In this document: in pieces, positions 39,532 through 53,980 of the stretch
Layout of the letters: each line of letters begins with the position of its first letter
Numbering within the stretch: position 1 is the stretch's first letter
Source of the DNA: Blastococcus aggregatus
Lineage (GTDB): Bacteria > Actinomycetota > Actinomycetes > Mycobacteriales > Geodermatophilaceae
Reading direction: 5' to 3'
DNA length: 64,000 bases
Assembly (NCBI RefSeq): GCF_900221005.1
Contig: NZ_OBQI01000005.1
Coordinates: 62,001 to 126,000, forward strand
Notes under the pieces: model-generated
Seen by the model: the letters and a program-made list of their open reading frames with translations, nothing else
Databases searched by the model: none
Told to the model about the DNA's origin: nothing
Position numbers and translations under genes: made by a program

Positions 39532-39672
39532 GTCGGTACTCCTGGGTCGCTGGGCACAAGACTGGTCGCTGGCGCAGAACATCGAGCCGCTCGGTACTCC
39601 GACTCGTGGGGGCACGGTACCCGGACGAGACCGGGAGTCGGTCGGCGCGGGTGGTGCTGTGGACCGGCCGGG
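39532..39672 (-). promoter_or_regulatory. metK leader region with dyad symmetry
   Basis: Between coaBC and metK. In the mRNA sense a 7-bp dyad CCGACTC...GAGTCGG encloses a smaller CCCGG-N6-CCGGG stem (about 39597-39650), and AGGAG lies eight bases before the ATG. It could be a structured leader or terminator-antiterminator. I do not see the conserved core of a known SAM riboswitch. Confidence 0.3.
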
Positions 39673-40890
39673 TCAGGCCGGGGCCGTCCGGGCGGCGATC
39701 GTCGTCCAGATGCCGGCGGCGATCAGGTCCTTCGGGCCGGGCCCGATCTCCGCAGCCGGGCCGTCGGCGGCCAGGACGACGACGGTGTTGTCGGCCTTGC
39801 CGAACACCTGCCCGGCGGAGACGTCGTTGACCACGAGCAGGTCGCAGCCCTTGCGGGCCAGCTTGGCGCGGGCGTGGGTGAGCACGTCGGCATCGGCGTC
39901 CCCGGTCTCGGCGGCGAAGCCGACCACCAGCTGCCCCGGGCGGCGTTTCGTCACCAGCTCGGCGAGGACGTCGGCGTTGCGCACCAGCGGCACCGAGTCC
40001 GGCTCGCCGGCCGAGTCCTTCTTCATCTTCGCGCCGGCGACGCTGGCCGGGCGGAAGTCGGCGACCGCGGCGCTCATGACGACCACGTCCGCGTCCCGGG
40101 ACTCGGCGTGCATCGCCTCGCGCAGCTCCTCGGCGGTGCCGACGGGGACCACGCGGACACCGAACGGCGCAGCGAGGTCGACGTTCGCCGCGACCAGGAC
40201 CACCTCGGCGCCGCGGGCCGCCGCCACCCGGGCCAGTGCCCAGCCCTGCATGCCCGAGGAGCGGTTGCCCAGGTATCGGACCGGGTCGAGCGGCTCGCGG
40301 GTGCCGCCGGCGCTGATGACCACGCGGCGGCCGGCCAGGTCCGGTGCCAGGGCCGACGCCCCGCCCGCGAGGACGACGGCCGCCAGGGCGGCGACGTCGA
40401 CCGGTTCGGGGAGGCGGCCGGGGCCGGAGTCGGGACCGGTGAGCCGGCCGACCGCGGGCGGCAGCACGATCGAACCGCGACGGCGGAGCGTGGCGACGTT
40501 GTCCTGGGTGGCGGGGTGCAGCCACATCTCGGTGTGCATCGCCGGCACGAAGACCACGGGGCAGTGCGCGGTGAGCAGCGTGGCGGTGAGCAGGTCGTCG
40601 GCCCGGCCGGCGGCGGCGCGGGCGAGCAGGTCGGCGGTGGCCGGCGCCACGACGACGAGGTCGGCCTCCTGGCCGATGCGGACGTGCGCGACCTCGGGCA
40701 CGTCGGACCAGACGTCGGTGGTGACCGGGTTGCCGGACAGCGCCTCGAAGGTCGCCGCCCCGACGAAGTGCAGCGCGCCCGGGGTGGGGACGACGCGGAC
40801 GTCGTGGCCCGCCTCGGTGAACGCACGCAGCAGGAGGGCCGCCTTGTACGCGGCCACGCCACCGCTGACGCCCAGCACGATCCGGCTCAT
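39673..40890 (-). CDS. coaBC: Bifunctional phosphopantothenoylcysteine decarboxylase/synthetase
   Basis: CoA biosynthesis. 405 residues. The N-terminal CoaC flavoprotein domain has G-V-S-G-G-V-A-A-Y-K (7-16) and P-A-M-H-T-E-M-W (near 115-122). The C-terminal CoaB domain begins with SAGGTREPLDPVRYLGNRSSG (near 197-217). The His in PAMHTEMW replaces Asn of other phyla, as is usual in actinobacteria (family knowledge). Downstream of rpoZ and upstream of metK, the common actinobacterial order. Confidence 0.96.
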   Translation of the reverse strand: MSRIVLGVSGGVAAYKAALLLRAFTEAGHDVRVVPTPGALHFVGAATFEALSGNPVTTDVWSDVPEVAHVRIGQEADLVVVAPATADLLARAAAGRADDLLTATLLTAHCPVVFVPAMHTEMWLHPATQDNVATLRRRGSIVLPPAVGRLTGPDSGPGRLPEPVDVAALAAVVLAGGASALAPDLAGRRVVISAGGTREPLDPVRYLGNRSSGMQGWALARVAAARGAEVVLVAANVDLAAPFGVRVVPVGTAEELREAMHAESRDADVVVMSAAVADFRPASVAGAKMKKDSAGEPDSVPLVRNADVLAELVTKRRPGQLVVGFAAETGDADADVLTHARAKLARKGCDLLVVNDVSAGQVFGKADNTVVVLAADGPAAEIGPGPKDLIAAGIWTTIAARTAPA

Positions 40891-40910
40891 GCGCTCATCC
40901 TGCCGCAGAC

Positions 40911-40948
40911 ATGACGACGCCCCCGGCCGGGACCGGGGGCGTCGTCAT
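40911..40948 (-). terminator. Perfect 16-bp hairpin after rpoZ
   Basis: ATGACGACGCCCCCGG pairs exactly with its complement across CCGGGA. It is located between the rpoZ stop and the coaBC start on the minus strand, so it could end or attenuate rpoZ transcripts before coaBC. Confidence 0.75.
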
Positions 40949-40979
40949 CAGTTCTGGGGTGGCCGGGAGGCCGGCCGGC

Positions 40980-41243
40980 TCAGTTCTCGCCGGCGGTGTG
41001 GGTCAGCAGACCCTCGTTGATCTCGCGGAGCGCGATCGAGAGGGGCTTCTCCTGGGGCGCGGTGTCGACCAGCGGGCCGACGTACTCCAGCAGGCCCTCG
41101 GAGAGCTGGCTGTAGTAGGCGTTGATCTGGCGCGCGCGCTTCGCGGCGAAGATGACCAGGCCGTACTTGCTGCTGGTGCGCTCGAGCAGCTCGTCGATCG
41201 GCGGGTTGGTGATGCCCTCGGGGGCAGGTGCGACTCCGGACAC
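40980..41243 (-). CDS. rpoZ: RNA polymerase omega subunit
   Basis: An 87-residue omega subunit that helps assemble beta' in RNA polymerase. It has the family core [28 protein letters not shown] near 24-41 and [11 protein letters not shown] near 64-74. GTG start with GAGGAG about eleven bases upstream. In the standard mihF-gmk-rpoZ-coaBC-metK order. Confidence 0.95.
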   Translation of the reverse strand: MSGVAPAPEGITNPPIDELLERTSSKYGLVIFAAKRARQINAYYSQLSEGLLEYVGPLVDTAPQEKPLSIALREINEGLLTHTAGEN

Positions 41244-41307
41244 GGGCGGGCGTGCTCCTCATTCGACAGCGGGAGGAAGAGACCGGCGGTGCTCTTCCTC
41301 GTGGGCG

Positions 41308-41895
41308 CTACTCCCCCGGCACGAGTCCGGGCGAGGGCGCAGTCAGCAAGCCTACCAACTCATCGGCGGCGCGGGCCACGTCGTCGTTCACGACCACCAC
41401 GTCGAACTCGCCGGCGGCGTCCAGTTCGGCCTGCGCGATGGCCAGCCGGGCCTCCTGGACGGCGGCCGGCTCCGAGCCCCGGCCGGCCAGCCGGCTGACC
41501 AGCTCCGCCCAGGACGGCGGCGCCAGGAAGACCAGCTGGGCCTCCGGGGCACGGGCCCGCACCTGGCGGGCACCCTGCAGCTCGATCTCGAGCAGCGCGG
41601 GCGAGCCGGCGGCCAGCCGCTCGCGCACGGGGGCCATCGGGGTGCCGTACCGGTTGCCGGCGTACTCGGCCCACTCCAGCAACCCGTCGGTGGCGATCAG
41701 CCGGTCGAACTCGGCCGGCTCGACGAAGTGGTAGTGCACACCGTCGACCTCACCCGGACGGGGGCGGCGAGTGGTCGCGGACACCGACACCCACACGTCG
41801 GGGTGCCTCCGCCGGACCTCGGCGACCACGGTGCCCTTGCCGACCCCGGAGGGTCCGGAGAGCACGGTCAGCCGTGCCGGTGCGTTCGATACCAC
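41308..41895 (-). CDS. gmk: Guanylate kinase
   Basis: Phosphorylates GMP. 195 residues with P-loop [10 protein letters not shown] (13-22), [17 protein letters not shown] and [12 protein letters not shown]. The GTG start has GAGGA six bases upstream. Downstream of mihF and upstream of rpoZ, both also linked to stringent or nucleoid control. Confidence 0.96.
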   Translation of the reverse strand: MVSNAPARLTVLSGPSGVGKGTVVAEVRRRHPDVWVSVSATTRRPRPGEVDGVHYHFVEPAEFDRLIATDGLLEWAEYAGNRYGTPMAPVRERLAAGSPALLEIELQGARQVRARAPEAQLVFLAPPSWAELVSRLAGRGSEPAAVQEARLAIAQAELDAAGEFDVVVVNDDVARAADELVGLLTAPSPGLVPGE

Positions 41896-41934
41896 TCGTC
41901 GTCCTCGTCCGGTCGTGCGTGCGCGGGACGGGGA

Positions 41935-42261
41935 TCAGCCGGCCTGGTCGGCGCCGAACTCCGTCTCCAGCGCGCGGCGCTGGTTGGCGCCCAGACCCCG
42001 CACGCGCCGCGTCGGGGAGATCTCCAGGCGTTCCATGATCTTCGCAGCCCGCGCCTTGCCGACTCCCGGGAGGGACTCCAGGACCGCCGACACACGCATC
42101 TTGCCGATCACCTCATCGGTCTCGCCCTGCTTGAGGACGTCGCCGACCGTGGCGCCCTTGCTCTTGAGCCGCTCGCGCAGCTCGGCCCGCGCCTTGCGGG
42201 CCGCGGCGGCCTTCTCGAGTGCGGCGGCGCGCTGCTCCGGGGACAGTTCGGGAAGGGGCAT
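41935..42261 (-). CDS. mihF: Mycobacterial-type integration host factor
   Basis: A 108-residue actinobacterial nucleoid-associated protein that bends DNA, with an N-terminal charged helix (Q-R-A-A-A-L-E-K-A-A-A-A-R-K-A-R) and an S13/helix-two-turn-helix type region ESLPGVGKARAAKIMERL near 62-79. Required for nucleoid structure in relatives. The ATG sits beside the pyrF-mihF gap of 309 bp, so it has its own promoter. Confidence 0.9.
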   Translation of the reverse strand: MPLPELSPEQRAAALEKAAAARKARAELRERLKSKGATVGDVLKQGETDEVIGKMRVSAVLESLPGVGKARAAKIMERLEISPTRRVRGLGANQRRALETEFGADQAG

Positions 42262-42570
42262 GGTGCAACCCAATCGTGTTGTCGCCGGCGTCGGTGCCGG
42301 CGGTGCTGTTCGCGGATTCACAGGGGACTTTCGGCGTACGGCCCTGAGCCTCGCGATCCGCGCAGTATGGAGCAAATCCGCAGGTCACGACACCGGGCAG
42401 CGCGCCGGTCCCGGAATGGCCCGGCGCCGTTGGCACGCAGGTGGGCATCCCGTTCACCGAGCGTGATCGATGCAGGTCAACGCGGGATTCGGACGATCCC
42501 GTCCCGATTCCCTACCTGGCCGATCGGCAGGGCCGCGGAGCGGCGACACGCCGTGGTTCCGACACGCCGG
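42262..42570. other. 309-bp intergenic region between pyrF and mihF
   Basis: No gene is seen. The region is less GC-rich than the genes and probably holds the mihF promoter; CATACT (minus strand, complement of 42364-42369) is a possible -10. A C/G-rich arm near 42410-42430 may form the pyrF operon terminator, but no perfect hairpin is visible. Confidence 0.35.
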
Positions 42571-43395
42571 TCAGGCGGTCAGCGACTCCGCCCAGCGGTG
42601 CGCCGCGGCACGCAGCCCGGCGACGTCCGGTCCGGCGGAGAGCACGTCGCGCGAGACGCTGGGCAGCACGACGGTGCCGGTGCCGAACAGCCGGCGCACG
42701 TCGCCGGCCGAGCCGCCCTGGGCGCCGAGGCCGGGTGCGAGCACCGGCCCGCCGAGGCCGGCGAGATCGACGTCGAGCTCGTCCAGGGTCGCCCCGACGA
42801 CGAGACCGAACGAGCCGCCCGGGGTCTCCGCGTTCCAGCCGCGGACGGTGTCGACGACCCGCTGCGCCACCGACGGCGTCCCGACCAGCTGCAGGGAGCC
42901 CGCGTCGGGGTTGGAGGTGCGGGCGAGGACGAACAGCCCACCGCCGTGCTCCCGGGCGGTCGCGACCGCCGGCTCCAGCGAGCCGGCACCGAGGTAGGGG
43001 CTGACGGTCATCGCGTCGACGGCCAGCGGGTGCTCGGGGCGCAGGTAGTCGGCGTAGGCCGCCATCGTCGAGCCGATGTCGCCGCGCTTGGCATCGAGCA
43101 GCACCAGCGCTCCGGCGGCCCGCGCCCGGGCGACGCCGTCCTCCAGGACCGCCAGGCCCTTCGAGCCGTGCCGCTCGTAGAAGGCCAGCTGCGGTTTGAG
43201 GACGGCGACCGAGCCGGCCAGCGCGTCGACCACGGTGTCGGTGAACCGGGCCAGCCCGTCGGGGCTGTCCGGCAGGCCCCACTTCTCCAGCAGGGGTGCG
43301 TGCGGGTCGATGCCCACACACAGCGGGCCGCGGGCGGCGATCGTCGCGGTGAGCCGTTCGCCGAACGTCTGCGTCTGCTGCGCGTGCCGGGTCAT
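42571..43395 (-). CDS. pyrF: Orotidine 5'-phosphate decarboxylase, type 2
   Basis: Last step to UMP. The 274-residue TIM barrel of the actinobacterial type 2 class shows L-C-V-G-I-D-P-H near 25-32, KPQLAFYERHG near 67-77, LLDAKRGDIGST (catalytic Lys and Asp) and VLAPGLGAQGG. The ATG overlaps the pyrD stop by 4 bp. Last gene of the pyr operon. Confidence 0.95.
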   Translation of the reverse strand: MTRHAQQTQTFGERLTATIAARGPLCVGIDPHAPLLEKWGLPDSPDGLARFTDTVVDALAGSVAVLKPQLAFYERHGSKGLAVLEDGVARARAAGALVLLDAKRGDIGSTMAAYADYLRPEHPLAVDAMTVSPYLGAGSLEPAVATAREHGGGLFVLARTSNPDAGSLQLVGTPSVAQRVVDTVRGWNAETPGGSFGLVVGATLDELDVDLAGLGGPVLAPGLGAQGGSAGDVRRLFGTGTVVLPSVSRDVLSAGPDVAGLRAAAHRWAESLTA

Positions 43396-44330
43396 CGGTG
43401 TGCGTACCCCACTGCCTCGCGCAGGCTGGCGAACCCGCGCGTCTCGAGTGCGGCGGCCAGCTCCGCGTGGATGCGGCCGAGTGCGGAGGGGTCGTTGAAG
43501 ACCGCGGTGCCGACGGAGACCGCGGACGCCCCGGCGAGCACGAACTGCAGCGCGTCCAGCCCGCTGCGGATGCCACCCATGCCGAGGATGGGCACCTCGG
43601 GCAGTGCCGCGTGCACCTGCCACACGCAGCGCAGCGCGACCGGCCGGATCGCGGGGCCGGAGAGGCCACCGGTGATCCCGCCGAGCAGTGGCTTCATGGT
43701 GTCCGGGTCGATGACCAGGCCCAGCAGGGTGTTGATCATCGACAGGCCGTCCGCGCCGGCGTCGACCACCGCCCGGGCCACGGACACGATGTCGGTGACG
43801 TCGGGGCTGAGCTTGGCGTAGATCGGCTGAGCCGGGTCCGCGGCGGCGCGCACGGCGGCCACGACGTCGGAGGCGGCCACCGGGTCGCAGGCGAAGACCT
43901 CGCCGCGGCTCTCCACGTTCGGGCAGCTGATGTTCACCTCGAGCCCGGCGACGCCGGGGACCCCGCGCAGCCGGGTGGCCAGCTCGGCGAAGTCCTCGAC
44001 GCGGACGCCGGCGATCGAGACGAACGCCCGCGCGCCGCGCTCGGCCAGCCACGGCAGCTCGCCGTCGAGCAGCCCGTCGATGCCGGGGCCCTGCAGGCCG
44101 ATCGAGTTGAGCATCCCGCTCGGCGTCTCGGCCATCCGCGGCGTCGGGCGCCCGGAGCGCGGCCGCAGCTGCACCGACTTGGTCACCACCGCGCCGATGG
44201 CGGTCAGGTCCACGAACGGCTCGAGCTCCCGGCCGAACGCCGAGCACCCCGAGGCGGTCAGCACCGGGCTCGGGATCGGCACCGCGCCCAGCGCGGTCGA
44301 CATGTCGACGGCGGTCTCCACGGCTGTCAC
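43392..44330 (-). CDS. pyrD: Dihydroorotate dehydrogenase, class 1B catalytic subunit
   Basis: Oxidises dihydroorotate to orotate using FMN. 312 residues with T-A-S-G-C-S-A-F-G near 25-33, M-L-N-S-I-G-L-Q-G-P-G near 73-83, EVNISCPNV with the active-site Cys characteristic of class 1 enzymes, and GMGGIRSGLDALQFVLAGASAV. The adjacent PyrK makes this the NAD-linked class 1B form. GTG start overlapping the pyrK stop. Confidence 0.94.
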   Translation of the reverse strand: MTAVETAVDMSTALGAVPIPSPVLTASGCSAFGRELEPFVDLTAIGAVVTKSVQLRPRSGRPTPRMAETPSGMLNSIGLQGPGIDGLLDGELPWLAERGARAFVSIAGVRVEDFAELATRLRGVPGVAGLEVNISCPNVESRGEVFACDPVAASDVVAAVRAAADPAQPIYAKLSPDVTDIVSVARAVVDAGADGLSMINTLLGLVIDPDTMKPLLGGITGGLSGPAIRPVALRCVWQVHAALPEVPILGMGGIRSGLDALQFVLAGASAVSVGTAVFNDPSALGRIHAELAAALETRGFASLREAVGYAHR

Positions 44331-45222
44331 GGGCGGGTCACTCCCATCGCATCGGCGCCGACGACGTCCCAGGGCAGCGTGCCGACGTCGTCGAACCGCA
44401 CGCGGTCCCCGCCGAAGACCGGGCCCTCGGTGCACGAGCGGGACAGGCGGGTGAGCCCGTCGGACCCCACGACCGGCAGCACGCAGGTCATGCAGACCCC
44501 GATGCCGCAGGCCATCGACTCCTCGACGGCGACGTAGGAGGGGACGCCCAGGGCGGTGGCTGCGTCGGCGACGGCCTGCAGCATGCGCATCGGGCCGCAG
44601 GCGTAGACCACCCCGCAGCCGGGCAGCAGCTCGTCGACGGCGAGGGTGACCAGGCCGCGGCGACCGGAGCTGCCGTCGTCCGTGGTGACCGCCAGGGTGT
44701 CGGCGAGCTCGGTCAGCTCCTGCACCGAGCACAGCCGGTCCGCGGACGCGGCACCGGCGACGGCGGCGACCTCGTGCCCGGCCTCCTTCAGCTGCGCGGC
44801 CAGGCCGACCAGGGCCGCGGCGCCGTAGCCGCCGCCCACCAGCAGCGCGCGGGCACCCGCCGGGGGCGCCGGGAACGGCCGGCCGAGCGGCCCGACGACG
44901 TCGACGGTGTCCCCGGGACGACGCTGGGTGAGCCAGGTCGACCCGGGCCCGGCGGCGGAGACGACCACGGTCACCACGCCGTCCGCGGCGGTGCTGATCG
45001 CGATCGAGCGGCGCAGCAGCAGCCCGGAGGTCTCCCCGCCGACGGCGAAGGCGACGAACTGCCCAGGCTGGGCCCGCTCGGCGATCTCCGGGGCGGCCAG
45101 CCGCAGCTCCACGTAGGCGTCGACCGGGCGGGCGCCGACCACCTCGACGGTGCGCTGCACCGGCGGGGCGTCGGCGACCGGCGCCGGCGTCGTCAGGGCC
45201 GTCGTCCTCGGGTGCGGGGCCG

Positions 45223-45226
<4 letters not shown>
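44327..45226 (-). CDS. pyrK: Dihydroorotate dehydrogenase electron transfer subunit
   Basis: 299 residues with the FAD-binding L-L-R-R-S-I-A-I and the NAD-binding [19 protein letters not shown] (about 128-146). The C-terminal 2Fe-2S site is [10 protein letters not shown]...S-C near 247-280. It passes electrons from PyrD FMN to NAD+. Its N-terminus has about 25 variable residues. GTG start overlapping the carB stop. Confidence 0.94.
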
Positions 45227-48532
<3,306 letters not shown>

Positions 48533-48540
<8 letters not shown>

Positions 48541-49642
48541 TGTGGTTGCCCTCCATGAGGTCGACGAACCGCTGGAAGAGCGGAGCGGCGTCGTGCGGGC
48601 CGGCCGCCGACTCCGGGTGGAACTGCACGCTGAAGGCCGGCGTCTCGAGCAGCCGGAGCCCCTCGACCACGTCGTCGTTGAGCCCGACGTGGCTGACCTC
48701 GACCGGCCCGTACGGGGTGTCGGTTGGCCGGTCGAGCGCGGCGTCCACGGCGAAGCCGTGGTTGTGGCTGGTCACCCGCACCGTGTTGCTCACCCGGTCC
48801 AGCACCGGCTGGTTGAGCCCGCGGTGGCCGAAGCGCAGCTTGTAGGTGCCAAGGCCCAGGGCCCGGCCCAGGATCTGGTTGCCGAAGCAGATGCCGAACA
48901 GCGGGCGGCGGGCGTCGAGCACGCCCCGCACCGCGGCGACGGCGTAGTCGGCGGCGGCCGGGTCGCCCGGGCCGTTGGAGAGGAAGACCCCGTCCGGGCC
49001 GGCGGCCAGCAGCTCCTCGGCGGTGGCCGTCGAGGGCAGCACGTGGGTCTCGACGCCGAGGGCGGCCAGGTGCCGCGGGGTGGCGGTCTTGATGCCGAGG
49101 TCGAGGGCGGCGATGGTGAACCGCTTCTCCCCCACCGCCGGGACGACGTAGGCCGCCGCGGTGCTCACCGTCGGCGCGAGGTCGGCGCCGGCCATGCGCT
49201 CGCTCGCGGTGACGCGGGCGAGCAGCTCGTCGCGCCCGATCTCCGTGCTGATGCCGGCGCGCATGGCGCCGCGGTCGCGCAGGTGGCGGGTCAGCGCGCG
49301 GGTGTCGATGCCGCTGATGCCCACGATGCCCTGGGCGACGAGCCGGTCGTCGAGGCTGCCGGTGGCCCGCCAGTTCGACGTGCGGCGCGCCGGGTCGCGC
49401 ACGACGAAGCCGGCCGGCCACATGCGGCGGCTCTCGTCGTCCTCGCCGTTCACGCCGGTGTTGCCGATGTGCGGGGCCGTCATGGCCACGATCTGGCCGG
49501 CGTAGCTGGGGTCGGTCAGCGTCTCCTGGTAGCCGGTCATGCCGGTGGCGAACACCGCCTCGCCGAGCGTCGTCCCGACCGCGCCGTAGGCCTCGCCCCG
49601 GAACGTCCTGCCGTCCTCGAGCACGAGGATCGCGTCACTCAC
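48533..49642 (-). CDS. carA: Carbamoyl phosphate synthase, small subunit
   Basis: Glutaminase subunit that supplies ammonia to CarB. 369 residues. The C-terminal class I amidotransferase has G-I-C-F-G-N-Q (nucleophile Cys) and Q-F-H-P-E-S (catalytic His/Glu). The N-terminal half shows [13 protein letters not shown] and [13 protein letters not shown]. The GTG overlaps the pyrC stop by 4 bp. Confidence 0.97.
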
Positions 49643-50924
49643 TTCTGTGCCTTTCCGTCGAGCACGGTCGGGACGCCCCGGAGGAACGTCGCGACCACCC
49701 GGCCGGGGAGCTCCCGGCCGGCATAGGGGCTGTTGCGGCTGCGGCTGGCCAGCGCCGCGGGGTCCACCGAGGCGCGGGCCGTCGCGTCCACGAGCACCAG
49801 GTTGGCCGGCTCGCCGGGGGCGAGCGGACGGCCGTGGTCGGCGAGGCGGCCGATCGCGGCCGGACGGACCGACATGCGGTCGGCGACGCCGGCCCAGTCC
49901 AGGCGCCCGGGCTCGACCATCGTCTCGATGACCACCGAGAGCGCCTGCTCCAGCCCGAGCATCCCGGGCCGGGCCTGCGCCCACTCGCTCTCCTTGTCCT
50001 CCACCGCGTGCGGGGCGTGGTCGGTGCCGACGACGTCGATCGTGCCGTCGGCCAGCCCCGCCCGCAGCGCTTCGACATCGGCGTCGGTGCGCAGCGGCGG
50101 GTTGACCTTGAAGACCGGGTCGTAGCTCTCCGCGCAGGCGTCGGTGAGGAGCAGGTGGTGCGGGGTGACCTCCGCGGTGACCTGCACGCCGCGGGACTTC
50201 GCCCAGCGCAGGATCTCCACCGAGCCCGCCGTCGAGACGTGGCAGACGTGCAGCCGCGCGCCGACGTGCTCGGCGAGCAGCACGTCGCGGGCGATGATCG
50301 CCTCCTCCGCGGCGGCCGGCCAGCCGGTCAGGCCGAGCGACGCCGAGCGGTCGCCCTCGTGCATCTGGGCGCCGACGGTGAGCCGCGGCTCCTCGGCGTG
50401 CTGGGCGACGACGCCGTCGAAGGCCTTCACGTACTCCAGCGCGCGGCGCATGAGGGCGGGGTCGGCGACGCAGTGCCCGTCGTCGGAGAAGACCCGGACC
50501 CGGGCGGCGGAATCGGCCATCGCGCCGAGCTCGGCCAGCCGCTCGCCCTTCAGGCCGACGGTCACCGCGCCCACCGGGACGACGTCGACCAGCCCTGCCT
50601 CCTGGCCCAGGCGCCAGACCTGCTCGACGACACCGGCGGTGTCGGCCACCGGGTCGGTGTTGGCCATCGCGTGCACGGCGGTGAACCCGCCGAGCGCGGC
50701 GGCGCGGCTGCCCGTCTCGACGGTCTCGGCGTCCTCCCGGCCGGGCTCGCGCAGGTGGGTGTGCAGGTCGACCAGCCCGGGCAGCGCGATCAGGCCGGCC
50801 GCCTCGACCACCTCGGCGCCGGTCGCGGCGAGGGAGTCGCCGATCGCGGCGATCCGGCCGTCCTTCAGCAGGATGTCGACGGGGTCGCCGCCCAGCGGAC
50901 GCGCCCCCTTGATCAGGTACGCGT

Positions 50925-50928
<4 letters not shown>
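49639..50928 (-). CDS. pyrC: Dihydroorotase
   Basis: Class I zinc dihydroorotase (429 residues) cyclising carbamoyl aspartate. Metal ligands lie in [13 protein letters not shown], followed by [16 protein letters not shown] [12 protein letters not shown] and [11 protein letters not shown] (catalytic Asp). Downstream of pyrB in the operon, GTG start with 4-bp overlap. Confidence 0.96.
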
Positions 50929-52501
<1,573 letters not shown>

Positions 52502-52521
52502 GAGTGGGTGGACCTGCCCCG

Positions 52522-52527
52522 ACGGTA
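52522..52527 (-). promoter_or_regulatory. Candidate -10 of the pyr operon
   Basis: TACCGT (minus strand) lies about 20 bp upstream of the PyrR element. It would place the transcription start near 52514 and give a leader of about 50 nt. No strong -35 is visible. Confidence 0.3.
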
Positions 52528-52631
52528 CTGCACCGGCCCGGGCGCCCCCGCGCCGGTGCGGAGCCGCAGGTGGGGCGCCCGGAGTTCAACGGGGGACGCC
52601 CGACCGGGTGTTGCGGGCGCCGCGCGACCAG

Positions 52632-52637
52632 TACGCT
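52632..52637 (+). promoter_or_regulatory. Candidate bldD -10
   Basis: TACGCT fits TANNNT and is 50 bp before the bldD ATG, with TTGCGG (52611-52616) 15 bp upstream as a weak -35. Confidence 0.3.
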
Positions 52638-52687
52638 CAGTGACGATCACGACCACCCCCAGACGACGCACAGTGAGCAGGAACGCG

Positions 52688-53242
52688 ATGAGCACCGACT
52701 ACTCACGGGCCCTCGGCGCCCGGCTCCGCGCCATCCGCAACCAGCAGGGCCTCTCCCTCCAGGGCGTGGAGGACAAGTCGCACGGCCGCTGGAAGGCAGT
52801 CGTCGTCGGCTCCTACGAGCGCGGCGACCGCGCGGTCACCGTCCAGCGCCTCTCCGAGCTCGCCGTCTTCTACGGCGTGCCGGTGTCCGAGCTGCTGCCC
52901 GACCCGCGGCCGAGCTCCGCGGTCACCTCCAGCAGCAAGATCGTGCTGAACCTCGAGTCGCTGGGCTCGCTGCCCGCCGACGAGGCCGGCCCGCTGGCCC
53001 GCTACGCCTCGACCATCCAGGCGCAGCGGCACGACTACAACGGCAAGGTCCTCTCCATCCGCGCCGAGGACCTGAAGTCGCTGGCGATCATCTACGACAT
53101 GAGCCCCGACGAGCTGACCTCGCGGCTCATCGAGTGGGGGGTCATCTCCGCCGGCATGGACAGCGTCGTGGGCTTCGGTGGCCCGGACGACGACGACGAG
53201 GAGCTCAACCCCGACTGGGAGCGCCGCCGCGCCCCGCGCTGA
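52688..53242 (+). CDS. bldD: BldD, c-di-GMP-responsive developmental repressor
   Basis: 184 residues. The N-terminal XRE-type HTH (A-R-L-R-A-I-R-N-Q-Q-G-L-S-L-Q-G-V-E) is at 11-28. The C-terminal domain holds the RxD-X8-RxxD c-di-GMP motif as R114-H-D116 and R125-A-E-D128. These positions coincide with those of Streptomyces BldD, where the sequence is RGD/RQDD, so c-di-GMP-driven dimerisation is expected. Divergent from pyrR; weak Shine-Dalgarno. Confidence 0.94.
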   Translation: MSTDYSRALGARLRAIRNQQGLSLQGVEDKSHGRWKAVVVGSYERGDRAVTVQRLSELAVFYGVPVSELLPDPRPSSAVTSSSKIVLNLESLGSLPADEAGPLARYASTIQAQRHDYNGKVLSIRAEDLKSLAIIYDMSPDELTSRLIEWGVISAGMDSVVGFGGPDDDDEELNPDWERRRAPR

Positions 53243-53266
53243 CGCGCCGCTGCGAGACGTGGACGT

Positions 53267-53301
53267 GAGGGGCCCAGGACGCCAGACGTTCTGGGCCTCT
53301 C
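53267..53301. terminator. Bidirectional bldD/GNAT terminator
   Basis: GAGGGGCCCAGGACG pairs with CGTTCTGGGCCTCTC around CCAGA, with two G-U wobbles. It lies between the convergent bldD and GNAT genes. Confidence 0.75.
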
Positions 53302-53321
53302 GCGTGCAGCGCTCCCCGCTG

Positions 53322-53858
53322 TCAGAGCCGTAGCGTGGTGAACAGGGTGGTGCCGTGGACCGGGTCCACCTCCTTCCGATCGGTCTCGGTGAACCCGAGC
53401 TCGGCCAGCACCCGGCGTGACGCGGTGTTCCAGTCCCAGACCGTGGCCCACAGGCGTTCGTATCCGGATGATCTCGCCCAGTCCAGAACTGCTCGCGAAG
53501 CCTCGGTCGCGTATCCCTGACGCCGGACCCGCCGCAGCAGTTCGAACGCCAGCTCCGGTTCGTCCGCCGCCCCTCGTCCGCTCTCGACCAGTCCGCAGTA
53601 GCCGACGACGTCGCGAGCGGCCTTGCGCTCGACCGCCAGCAACCCGACGGACGACGGCTCGTGGCTGCGGATCCATTCCTCGAGATCTGCGACCGTCGGC
53701 CGTCCGTCCACGTCGATCCGACGGTGCGGCGGCACCCGCGGATCACGTTCGGTCCACAGCTCTCGCTGGACTCCCGCCTCGCTCACCCGCCATGGTCTGA
53801 GCAGCAGGCGCTCCGTCTCGAGCACGACCGCGCGGCCCGACGTCGCTCCACCCGCCAT
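53322..53858 (-). CDS. RimJ/RimL-like GNAT acetyltransferase
   Basis: 178 residues. ETERLLLRPW near 14-23 and R-R-Q-G-Y-A-T-E-A (about 129-137, the acetyl-CoA loop) followed by W-N-T-A-S-R-R-V-L-A-E-L-G-F identify a ribosomal-protein-type or antibiotic GNAT. Third-position GC is lower than in the surrounding genes, suggesting recent acquisition. GAGAGT ends seven bases before the ATG, with no Shine-Dalgarno. It interrupts bldD and nusB. Confidence 0.82.
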   Translation of the reverse strand: MAGGATSGRAVVLETERLLLRPWRVSEAGVQRELWTERDPRVPPHRRIDVDGRPTVADLEEWIRSHEPSSVGLLAVERKAARDVVGYCGLVESGRGAADEPELAFELLRRVRRQGYATEASRAVLDWARSSGYERLWATVWDWNTASRRVLAELGFTETDRKEVDPVHGTTLFTTLRL

Positions 53859-53980
53859 GCCGGCGACTCTCGCACGGGCCCGCGCCGTGATCCTCCGGGT
53901 GTCGCATGCGCCGGGACGGCCCCTCCCTGTAGCAAGCTGCTGCCACCCGCGGCGCTGGGCCGCGGAGCAGGGAGCCACCC

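Noticed and set aside
39532..39672. SAM riboswitch call for the metK leader
   Set aside because: Dyads seen but no conserved core that I could recognise, so kept only as an unnamed leader.
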